A stretch of DNA of 9,550 nt, from positions 1 to 9,550 of the forward strand of contig PULL01000218.1 in NCBI GenBank assembly GCA_003550945.1, written 5' to 3'. Each line of letters begins with the position of its first letter. The stretch's first letter is position 1. Position numbers and translations under genes: made by a program. This document shows positions 1 through 4,955 of this stretch, piece after piece. Under the pieces are notes generated by a model. That model did not search any database. It was not told the origin of the DNA and saw only the letters and a program-made list of their open reading frames with translations. This stretch comes from Thioalkalivibrio sp. (GTDB lineage: Bacteria > Pseudomonadota > Gammaproteobacteria > Ectothiorhodospirales > Ectothiorhodospiraceae).

Positions 1-520
1 GCGCGAAGGCCGCCATCAGCAGCGCTCCGTTGGCAGCGCTGCCCGAAGCGAGGGTCCAGACCAGCACGCTGTACACCAGCCCACAGGGCAACCATCCCCA
101 GAGCCCACCAACCACGAACGCCTGCCCGGCGTGGCGCACCGGAATGAAGCGCCGGCCCAGAGGCTCGATCCGGCGCCAGAAACGCCCGCCGACACGTTCC
201 AGCCGTGCCAGAATCGGCCACCAGCCCCCGAGGTAGAGTCCCAGCAGGATCAGGAATACCGCCGCGAGCAATTCCAGCAGCCGCTGGCCCTGCGGCAGCG
301 CGCCGAGCAATGCCGCACCGACCAGCCCCGCGAGCGCGCCGGCGATCACGTAACTGCTCATCCGGCCGAGGTTGTACGCGAGCAGGCGCGGCCAGGCCGG
401 GGACGCGGACTGGGCGTGACTCACCGAGATCGCGCCGACAATGCCGCCGCACATGCCAAGGCAGTGCACCCCGCCGAGCACGCCGACGGCAAAGGCGGCC
501 AAGAGGGTTCCGGTGTCCAT
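1..520 (-). CDS. TauE/SafE-type (DsbD_2-like) membrane protein, partial (3' end beyond left edge)
   Basis: My reverse-strand translation from the ATG at 520 gives 173 residues with no stop before the window edge, so the C-terminus is missing. Hydrophobic segments lie near residues 4-32, 56-75, 82-100 and 133-158. The first holds the motif GGVHCLGMCGG (His19, Cys20, Met23, Cys24) and a later one holds GWLPCGLVYS (Cys146). This pattern is typical of the 'sulfite exporter TauE/SafE' or 'cytochrome c biogenesis transmembrane region' group. Such proteins often sit near cbb3 oxidase assembly genes, where a role in metal or redox handling is suspected; true sulfite export is not established for them. 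The ATG follows an unimpressive ribosome site, but it places the Cys motif in the first membrane segment, as expected. No cco gene is visible in the window, so the oxidase link is inference. Family call firm, function uncertain. Confidence 0.82.
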   Translation of the reverse strand, partial: MDTGTLLAAFAVGVLGGVHCLGMCGGIVGAISVSHAQSASPAWPRLLAYNLGRMSSYVIAGALAGLVGAALLGALPQGQRLLELLAAVFLILLGLYLGGWWPILARLERVGGRFWRRIEPLGRRFIPVRHAGQAFVVGGLWGWLPCGLVYSVLVWTLASGSAANGALLMAAFA

Positions 521-783
521 CAACGGGCTGTCGCCAGCCCCCAACACGGCATCGCGCTGGATTCAAGCTGGCACGGCAGGAATGGGTTCGCGGACATCGC
601 CCGATTGTGCATGATCCGGCCGACCTGTACACCGGCCCTGCGAAGGCCGCAATCGATCCGCGGCTGGACTTCCATGGAAGGATCGGTCGGGGACACCAAC
701 ACCTTTGGGACGAGACGCCGCTCCGCGAGGACCGGCGCTGTGACCGGGCCAGGAGCGGACGGCCGCGAAAGGCCCGGCCTGTA

Positions 784-1095
784 TCAATTCAAACGGTACT
801 GGGGATGGTAGCGACCATCGTCGAAGTGGCGGAAAAACTGCTCGATGCCGGGGTGGTCCACCGGGGAGATGTCGGCATCGAGCTGGACGCTCTCCTCGGC
901 CACATAAATGCGTTCCTCCGAACCGTCGACCAGCACGTAATACCACGGTTGCTCGGGGTTCGGCAGGGACGAGCGGACAGTTTCCGGGATTTCCCCCGGC
1001 GCCTGGAAATGTTCGTCCACGTCCACGACCACGCCACGCATGTCGCCATCCGGGACGTGGATGATCTGTCCAATCGCAAAAGCCGCGTTGCGCAT
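784..1095 (-). CDS. hspQ: HspQ-like heat shock protein (YccV family)
   Basis: This encodes a 103-residue protein matching HspQ/YccV (about 105 residues in E. coli), annotated as a heat-shock, hemimethylated-DNA-binding-domain protein. In enterobacteria HspQ influences DnaA stability and acts as a specificity factor for the Lon protease. Family hallmarks are FAIGQIIHVPDGDMRGVVVDVD (residues 6-27), QPWYYVLVDGSEERIYVAEE (49-68) and the tail PVDHPGIEQFF (78-88). I chose the ATG at 1095 because AAGAGG (1106-1101) sits 5 bases upstream. A longer reading opens at a TTG at 1113 and would add six residues, but that start has no comparable ribosome site and the homologues begin near this ATG. The protein is acidic and cytoplasmic. 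It lies 121 bp downstream of yrfG on the same strand, so it may have its own promoter; I could not find a convincing sigma-32 or sigma-70 match there. Confidence 0.88.
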   Translation of the reverse strand: MRNAAFAIGQIIHVPDGDMRGVVVDVDEHFQAPGEIPETVRSSLPNPEQPWYYVLVDGSEERIYVAEESVQLDADISPVDHPGIEQFFRHFDDGRYHPQYRLN

Positions 1096-1100
1096 ATGCA

Positions 1101-1106
1101 CCTCTT
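1101..1106 (-). promoter_or_regulatory. Ribosome binding site deciding the hspQ start
   Basis: On the minus strand AAGAGG lies 5 bases before the ATG at 1095. It falls inside the longer reading that would open at the TTG at 1113. A strong Shine-Dalgarno sequence in that position argues that translation starts at 1095. Confidence 0.7.
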
Positions 1107-1216
1107 GGGTCAATCCTACGCGTATACCCTTTGGGCAATGATCGTGACTTCCAGTTCAACCCCATCGAGCGTGGCGATTCGCAAGGCCCGCCCAAGACAC
1201 CGCGCCACCGTCGGCT

Positions 1217-1936
1217 TCAGCCATGCAAGAACCGGTCCGGCAGGAGATCCGCGAGACTCTCCAACAGATCGAAATCCTCCGATTCCATCGCCGGGCCGCG
1301 CGTGTCGGGATAGCGGATCCCGCGCAGATGACGGACACCTGCCTCGCGCGCAGTCCCCAGCGCGACGAGGTTGTCGTCCACCAGCAGCGTCCGCCCGGGG
1401 TGATACCGCTCGACCGATTGCAGCCGTTCCCAGAAACACGGCTCTTCCTTCGCGCATTCGAGCGCATGGGCGGAGACGAGCTGGTGCAGGTGGTCGCCCA
1501 GTCCCGTATGCGTGTGCTTGAACGCGAGCACCTCCGGGTGCGCATTGGTTACCAATACCAGGCGCTTGCCCTGCAGCCGCAGAGTGTCGAGCACGTGCAA
1601 CGCATGCGGCCGGAACGCGATATGACCGACCAGGCGCTGTTTCAGGGCCAGCAGGTCGAGGCCCGTGAACCGCACCCAATGATCCAGGCAGTACCACTGC
1701 AGGCGGCCACGAATCCGGTCCATCTCCGCAAACAGCCGTTGCCGCGCCAGCTCCGGTTCGTGCGCGTGCAGCAGAGCGTATTCGGCAGGAATCAGCTCCC
1801 GCCAGAAACGGTTGTCGAAGTGGAGATCGAGCAGCGTGCCATCCATGTCGAACAGGACCGTGTCGATCTCCGCCCACGGCAGGTCCGCGGAAAATGCGGG
1901 ATTCACCGGATTTTTTGACGCGCTTGCGATGTCCAT
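1217..1936 (-). CDS. yrfG: HAD-family nucleotidase, YrfG-like (GMP/IMP 5'-nucleotidase)
   Basis: This encodes 239 residues, against about 222 in E. coli YrfG, which dephosphorylates purine nucleotides such as GMP and IMP. HAD motifs are in order. Motif I is LFDMDGTLLD with Asp30 as nucleophile and Asp32. Motif II is LVLVTNAHPE with Thr130. The motif III lysine is in SAHALECAKEEPCFW (Lys163). Motif IV is TLLVDDNL with Asp187 and Asp188. The cap between motifs I and II contains WYCLDHWVRFTGLDL, and the tail GIRYPDTRGPA resembles the YrfG tail. The start is the ATG at 1936, with CAGGT 8 bases upstream. The open frame extends to 2236 but that stretch is antisense to the next gene and unlike the family. 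The gene is divergent from the 1976 gene and near nudE, echoing the E. coli nudE-yrfF-yrfG neighbourhood. The family is certain; substrate is inferred from the homologue. Confidence 0.88.
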   Translation of the reverse strand: MDIASASKNPVNPAFSADLPWAEIDTVLFDMDGTLLDLHFDNRFWRELIPAEYALLHAHEPELARQRLFAEMDRIRGRLQWYCLDHWVRFTGLDLLALKQRLVGHIAFRPHALHVLDTLRLQGKRLVLVTNAHPEVLAFKHTHTGLGDHLHQLVSAHALECAKEEPCFWERLQSVERYHPGRTLLVDDNLVALGTAREAGVRHLRGIRYPDTRGPAMESEDFDLLESLADLLPDRFLHG

Positions 1937-1945
1937 GCGTAATAC
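1915..1945 (+). promoter_or_regulatory. Possible sigma-70 promoter for the 1976 gene and nudE
   Basis: TTGACG (1915-1920) is a five-of-six match to the -35 box. TAATAC (1940-1945) is a weak -10 candidate at a longer than usual 19-base spacing. The site overlaps the 5' end of yrfG on the other strand, which is almost forced by the 39-bp divergent spacer. The poor -10 and the spacing make this tentative. Confidence 0.28.
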
Positions 1946-1975
1946 CTGAAAAAACTGAACTGAGAGGTTGTCACG

Positions 1976-2665
1976 ATGACCATGACACCGACACGACGTC
2001 TGCAGGGTGCGGCGCTCACCGCATTCGTGGCCATGACGTTGCCGCTGGCAACGGCCGCCGAGCCCGACCCCTTCGACGACGACAGCCTCTGGGACCCACC
2101 CCGCGTCGAGAGCAACCGCGGAGACCTCAATTTCCTGGCCACCGCTCCGGAAGGACGCGTGCACCACCACCAGAACCAGATCACCCTGGTCGCCAGCAGC
2201 CTCGACGACGGCTGGGTCACGCTGCGCCAGTGCCACAACGACATCGACCGCGTGCGGCGGGCGCAGATTGTCTACAATGCTGCCAAAACACGCGACATCG
2301 AGATCGAATCACAGAGCAATATCGGGGAAAGCTGGGTGGAGGGCGCCAGCGTACAACTGCGCCAGATCGAGCCGGAAGCCGAGCTGTGCGTTCGCGCGCG
2401 GTCGCAGATGCTCCGGATCCTGGATGATCAGAGCTACGTGTTGGAGAACGGTCCGTTCATGCGCCGCTACCTCGACGGCTACTTCCCGATGCGCGTGACC
2501 GTCTCCGTGGACTGGGGCGACCTCGGTCTGACGCTCGCCGAAAGCACGCCGGAGGCGCAGCCCGGCTTCGAGGTCACCGAGTCCCCGGACGGCGTGGTGG
2601 TCGAAGCCACGTTCGAGGGCCGGCTGAAGACCGAGCTGCGGCTGGTGAATGGCGAAAGGCCCTGA
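1976..2665 (+). CDS. Secreted protein of unknown function, next to nudE
   Basis: I do not recognise a named family. The 229-residue product starts with a classical Sec signal: basic RR at residues 7-8, a hydrophobic stretch 11-26, and a likely cut after ATAA (28) or nearby. The mature part is acidic at first (DPFDDDSLWD, 31-40). It then has a dense central block, HHHQNQITLVASSLDDGWVTL followed by RQCHNDIDRVRRAQIVY (to residue 100). There are two cysteines, Cys86 and Cys138, which could form a disulfide in the periplasm. A segment GPFMRRYLDGYFPMRV (159-174) looks like a conserved core. There is no lipobox or membrane anchor. The start ATG follows GAGAGG by 8 bases. The stop is 6 bases before nudE in the same frame, so the two are probably co-transcribed. 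The periplasmic location makes a direct enzymatic link to cytoplasmic NudE unlikely. Confidence 0.8.
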   Translation: MTMTPTRRLQGAALTAFVAMTLPLATAAEPDPFDDDSLWDPPRVESNRGDLNFLATAPEGRVHHHQNQITLVASSLDDGWVTLRQCHNDIDRVRRAQIVYNAAKTRDIEIESQSNIGESWVEGASVQLRQIEPEAELCVRARSQMLRILDDQSYVLENGPFMRRYLDGYFPMRVTVSVDWGDLGLTLAESTPEAQPGFEVTESPDGVVVEATFEGRLKTELRLVNGERP

Positions 2666-2671
2666 CCGGGG

Positions 2672-3226
2672 ATGCGCCGCGCCAAGCCTGCCGTGCATCA
2701 GCGCCGAACGGTGGCACGCAGCCGTCTGTTCGAAGTCGAGGAAATGCATCTTGAGTTCAGCAACGGGGTTCGAACCCGCTTCGAGCGCCTCGTGGGAAGC
2801 AGCGGTGGCGCGGTGGCGATCGCCGCGATGCCGGATCCCGACACCGTATTGCTGATTCGCGAATACGCCGCCGGTACCGATCGCTACGAACTCGGCCTGC
2901 CGAAGGGCCGGATCGAGCCGGGCGAGGACATGCTGGCCGCCGCGAACCGCGAGATCATGGAAGAAATCGGCTACGGGGCGCGCCGCCTCGCGCATCTCGG
3001 CGGGTTCTCTTTGGCGCCTGCGTACATGGCCCACACCACGCATCTCGTGCTGGCCGAGGATCTGTACGAAGAGCGCATTCCGGGCGACGAGCCCGAGGAA
3101 ATCGAGGTCGTGCCCTGGTCGATTCACGATCTCGGCAGCCTGGTCGCACGCGAGGACTGCTCCGAGGCGCGATCCATCGCCGGCCTGTTCATCGTTCGCG
3201 AACACCTGCTGCAAAGACGTCGCTAA
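2672..3226 (+). CDS. nudE: Nudix hydrolase, NudE-like (ADP compounds hydrolase)
   Basis: The 184-residue product (E. coli NudE has 186) carries a complete Nudix box from Gly79 to Tyr101, fitting GX5EX7REUXEEXGU. Glu85, Arg93, Glu94, Glu97, Glu98 and Gly100 are all present, so Mg-dependent pyrophosphohydrolase activity is expected. NudE acts on ADP-ribose, diadenosine polyphosphates and NADH. Specific NudE resemblance is seen in TVARSRLFEVEEMHLEFSNG (13-32), LIREYAAGTDRYELGLPKG (61-79), LAPAYMAHTTHLVLAEDLY (114-132) and GDEPEEIEVVPW (138-149). The start at 2672 is supported because the TVARSRLF segment, present in E. coli NudE, lies upstream of the next ATG (2744). The start has only GGGG directly before it and a distant AAAGG, and it follows the previous stop by 6 bases in the same frame, suggesting translational coupling. 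The protein is cytoplasmic. Confidence 0.92.
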   Translation: MRRAKPAVHQRRTVARSRLFEVEEMHLEFSNGVRTRFERLVGSSGGAVAIAAMPDPDTVLLIREYAAGTDRYELGLPKGRIEPGEDMLAAANREIMEEIGYGARRLAHLGGFSLAPAYMAHTTHLVLAEDLYEERIPGDEPEEIEVVPWSIHDLGSLVAREDCSEARSIAGLFIVREHLLQRRR

Positions 3227-3236
3227 CCGGTTTACC

Positions 3237-3253
3237 CGCCCCTTCCCGGTGCA
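3237..3253 (+). promoter_or_regulatory. NtrC-like enhancer site, distal
   Basis: CGCCCC-N5-GGTGCA matches the NtrC consensus TGCACCA-N3-TGGTGCA at 10 of 14 fixed positions, with a perfect right half. Its centre (3245) is exactly 30 bp upstream of the next dyad, about three helical turns, close to the spacing of the two strong NtrC sites at E. coli glnA. The left half is degenerate, so on its own the site would be weak evidence. Confidence 0.45.
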
Positions 3254-3266
3254 ATCAGCCGCCGGC

Positions 3267-3283
3267 CGCACCAACCCGGTGCG
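3267..3283 (+). promoter_or_regulatory. NtrC-like enhancer site, proximal (perfect dyad)
   Basis: CGCACC-AACCC-GGTGCG is a perfect 6+6 inverted repeat with the NtrC geometry, and 11 of 14 fixed consensus positions match (GCACC and GGTGC intact). Its centre (3275) is about 157 bp upstream of the predicted sigma-54 transcription start. The dyad is flanked by a further short repeat (CCGCCG 3259-3264 and CGGCGG 3288-3293), so an RNA hairpin at the end of the nudE transcript is an alternative reading, though no U-tract follows. Confidence 0.6.
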
Positions 3284-3329
3284 AGCGCGGCGGGCCACCG
3301 ACCGGACCATCGTTTTCCCGATTTCCTGG

Positions 3330-3342
3330 CAATTCCCTGATT
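3330..3342 (-). promoter_or_regulatory. IHF-like binding site
   Basis: CAATTCCCTGATT on the plus strand is the reverse complement form of WATCAANNNNTTR and matches 8 of 9 fixed positions. It lies in the AT-richest part of the region, centred near -96, between the NtrC-like dyads and the sigma-54 promoter. This is where IHF commonly bends DNA at NtrC-type promoters. Short degenerate motifs occur by chance; placement is the main support. Confidence 0.42.
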
Positions 3343-3380
3343 CGGGCCCCGTAACCCACGCCCCGCGACGGCGCAGCAGT

Positions 3381-3397
3381 CGCACCGCTTCGGTACG
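3381..3397 (+). promoter_or_regulatory. Weak NtrC-like dyad close to the promoter
   Basis: CGCACC-GCTTC-GGTACG keeps the left half of the enhancer dyads and has GGT-C on the right, matching 9 of 14 consensus positions. Its centre (3389) is about -43. At E. coli glnA, low-affinity NtrC sites occupy similar promoter-proximal positions and cap expression. The match is weak. Confidence 0.3.
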
Positions 3398-3405
3398 CCG
3401 AGCGC

Positions 3406-3421
3406 TGGCACATTTCCTGCT
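3406..3421 (+). promoter_or_regulatory. Sigma-54 promoter of the urt operon
   Basis: TGGCACATTTCCTGCT fits the sigma-54 consensus TGGCACG-N4-TTGCW with two mismatches. It has the essential GG (3407-3408) and GC (3419-3420) separated by exactly 10 bases. The flank AGCGC just upstream also fits the extended consensus mrNrY. Counting GC as -13/-12 puts the start of transcription near 3432, giving an untranslated leader of about 160 bases. The upstream NtrC-type dyads supply the activator expected for a sigma-54 promoter. Confidence 0.72.
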
Positions 3422-3515
3422 GTTGGGTTCCCGAGCACAGCTGCCGTAGGCCGGCGAACGCAATCCGAGCCAAACACAGCGCCGACCCTCACCGGATGGG
3501 CGCGAGGGGACGCTT

Positions 3516-3541
3516 GGCCGGAGGATCGGGCACGCCCGGCC
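3516..3541 (+). repeat. Possible stem-loop in the urtA leader
   Basis: GGCCGG (3516-3521) and CCGGCC (3536-3541) can pair around a 14-base loop inside the predicted leader, about 38 bases before the urtA ribosome site. It is neither a terminator (no U-tract) nor long enough to sequester the ribosome site. In GC-rich DNA such short stems arise by chance. Confidence 0.25.
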
Positions 3542-3591
3542 GCACGCACCACTTGTTCGACCATCATCCGCCAACATCAGGAGAACGTTGC

Positions 3592-4887
3592 ATGACTCAA
3601 TCGCCCTGGCTCAAGAGCCTTCGTACCCCGGGGGTTGCCCTGGCCCTGACCCTGTCCGCCGGCGCGGTACAGGCGGAGGACCCGATCAAGGTCGGCATCC
3701 TGCACTCGCTGTCGGGCACGATGGCGATCTCGGAAACCACCCTCAAGGACACGATGCTGATGCTGGTCGAGGAGCAGAACCGCAACGGCGGGCTGCTCGG
3801 CAGGCAGTTGCAACCCGTGGTCGTGGACCCGGCCTCCGACTGGCCGCTGTTCGCCGAACGCACCCGCCAGTTGCTCGAACAGGACCAGGTCGACGTGATC
3901 TTCGGCGTCTGGACCTCGGTCGCGCGCAAGTCCGTGCTGCCCGTGGTCGAGGAACTGAACGGCATCCTGTTCTACCCCGTGCAGTACGAGGGTGAGGAGT
4001 CTTCGCGCAACATCTTCTACACCGGCGCCGCACCGAACCAGCAGGCCATCCCCGCAGTGGAATACCTGATGAACGAGTACGGCATCGAGCGCTGGGTGCT
4101 CGCCGGCACCGACTACGTGTACCCGCGCACGACCAACCGCATCCTCGAGGCCTTCCTGAAGGCCCACGGCGTCGCCGACGAGGACATCATGATCAACTAC
4201 ACGCCGTTCGGGCACTCCGACTGGCAGAGCATTGTCGCCGACATCCGGCGCTTCGGCTCGCAGGGCAAACCCACGGCGGTGGTTTCGACGATCAACGGCG
4301 ACGCCAACGTGCCGTTCTACCGCGAACTGGGCAACCAGGGCATTTCCGCCGAGGACATCCCGGTGATCGCGTTCTCGGTCGGCGAGGAAGAGCTTTCGGG
4401 CATGGACACCCGCCCGCTGGTCGGTCATCTCGCCGCCTGGAACTACTTCATGAGCGTCGACACACCCGAGAATGCCGCATTCATTGACAAGTGGCATGAC
4501 TTCATCGGCGACACCCGCCGCGTGACCAACGACCCGATGGAAGCCCACTACATCGGCTTCAACATGTGGGTGCAGGCGGTCGAAGCGGCCGGTACCACCG
4601 ACGTCGACACCGTGATCGACGCGCTGAAGGGCGTGACCGTGCCCAACCTCACCGGCGGCATGGCCGAGATGCTGGTGAACCACCACATCACCAAGCCGGT
4701 GCTGATCGGAGAAATCCAGGAGGACGGCCAGTTCCTCGTGGTCTGGCAGACCGACGACCTGATCCCGGGCGATGCCTGGTCGCCGCACCTGCCGGGCAGC
4801 CGCGACATCATCGCCGACTGGACCCCGCCGATTTCCTGCGGGAACTTCAACACCGTCACTCAGACCTGCTCCGGCCAGAACTACTGA
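3592..4887 (+). CDS. urtA: Urea ABC transporter, periplasmic urea-binding protein
   Basis: This encodes the 431-residue receptor that captures urea in the periplasm and delivers it to UrtBC. A Sec signal occupies residues 1-28 (basic residues, hydrophobic 13-24, cut after VQA before EDP). The mature protein is a type I periplasmic binding fold of the branched-chain amino acid/amide group. UrtA-specific stretches include KVGILHSLSGTMAISETTLKD (33-53), DVIFGVWTSVARKSVLPVVE (101-120), GILFYPVQYEGEESSRNIFYTGAAPNQQ (124-151) and a C-terminal SCGNFNT...CSGQNY with Cys416 and Cys426, a possible disulfide. The start is ATG 3592, preceded by AGGAG at 8 bases; an upstream extension of the frame to 3496 lacks these signals. 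The length is usual for UrtA. It is first in the operon, behind the sigma-54 promoter, and is followed by a strong stem-loop. Confidence 0.95.
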   Translation: MTQSPWLKSLRTPGVALALTLSAGAVQAEDPIKVGILHSLSGTMAISETTLKDTMLMLVEEQNRNGGLLGRQLQPVVVDPASDWPLFAERTRQLLEQDQVDVIFGVWTSVARKSVLPVVEELNGILFYPVQYEGEESSRNIFYTGAAPNQQAIPAVEYLMNEYGIERWVLAGTDYVYPRTTNRILEAFLKAHGVADEDIMINYTPFGHSDWQSIVADIRRFGSQGKPTAVVSTINGDANVPFYRELGNQGISAEDIPVIAFSVGEEELSGMDTRPLVGHLAAWNYFMSVDTPENAAFIDKWHDFIGDTRRVTNDPMEAHYIGFNMWVQAVEAAGTTDVDTVIDALKGVTVPNLTGGMAEMLVNHHITKPVLIGEIQEDGQFLVVWQTDDLIPGDAWSPHLPGSRDIIADWTPPISCGNFNTVTQTCSGQNY

Positions 4888-4895
4888 CCGGCCCC

Positions 4896-4921
4896 GGGCG
4901 GCGGGATTCAACCCGCCGCCC
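4896..4921 (+). repeat. Perfect 10-bp stem-loop between urtA and urtB
   Basis: The arms GGGCGGCGGG (4896-4905) and CCCGCCGCCC (4912-4921) pair perfectly and all-GC around the loop ATTCAA, starting 8 bases after the urtA stop. No run of T follows, so it is not a standard intrinsic terminator. It is more likely a 3' stabiliser or partial attenuator that lets urtA mRNA exceed that of urtBCDE, as in other operons where the binding protein comes first. Confidence 0.7.
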
Positions 4922-4942
4922 TACCCCGAATTCCCGGACCCC

Positions 4943-4947
4943 AGGAG
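4943..4947 (+). promoter_or_regulatory. Ribosome binding site deciding the urtB GTG start
   Basis: AGGAG lies 8 bases before the GTG at 4956. The frame is open far upstream into urtA and there is no ATG before the signal-anchor region, so this site is the main reason for choosing the GTG. Confidence 0.65.
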
Positions 4948-4955
4948 TCTCACCG

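Larger units (their letters stand above)
3227..3591 (+). promoter_or_regulatory. Intergenic control region of the urt operon
   Basis: This 365-bp stretch holds no convincing gene. From left to right it carries two NtrC-type dyads, a locally AT-richer segment with an IHF-like site, a third weak dyad, a sigma-54 promoter, and a leader of about 160 bases ending at the urtA ribosome site. It may also contain the end of the nudE transcript, but no terminator with a U-tract is visible. The parts are listed separately. Confidence 0.65.

Noticed and set aside
569..575. TGGCACG, a perfect sigma-54 -24 element on the plus strand
   Set aside because: The -12 GC is absent at the required spacing (the bases are AT) and no plus-strand gene follows.
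520..702. 60-residue minus-strand open frame ending at the start of the TauE-like gene
   Set aside because: No recognisable motif or ribosome site; composition looks like chance in GC-rich DNA. It most likely belongs to the leader of the downstream gene.
745..783. GGCC-rich inverted repeat just after the hspQ stop (minus strand), possible terminator
   Set aside because: The stem is only about five pairs and the following T-run is three bases; too weak to call as a terminator.
205..1521. Long plus-strand open frame (438 codons) across the minus-strand genes
   Set aside because: It is rich in Arg, Ala and Pro, has no family resemblance, and lies antisense to the TauE-like, hspQ and yrfG genes, which are clearly real.
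3249..3449. 66-residue plus-strand open frame between nudE and urtA
   Set aside because: It has no ribosome site, is Arg-rich, and spans the NtrC, IHF and sigma-54 elements, which explain the region better.
2309..3577. Long minus-strand open frame antisense to the secreted protein gene and nudE
   Set aside because: Typical GC-rich shadow frame; the opposite strand carries an intact Nudix box and NudE similarity.
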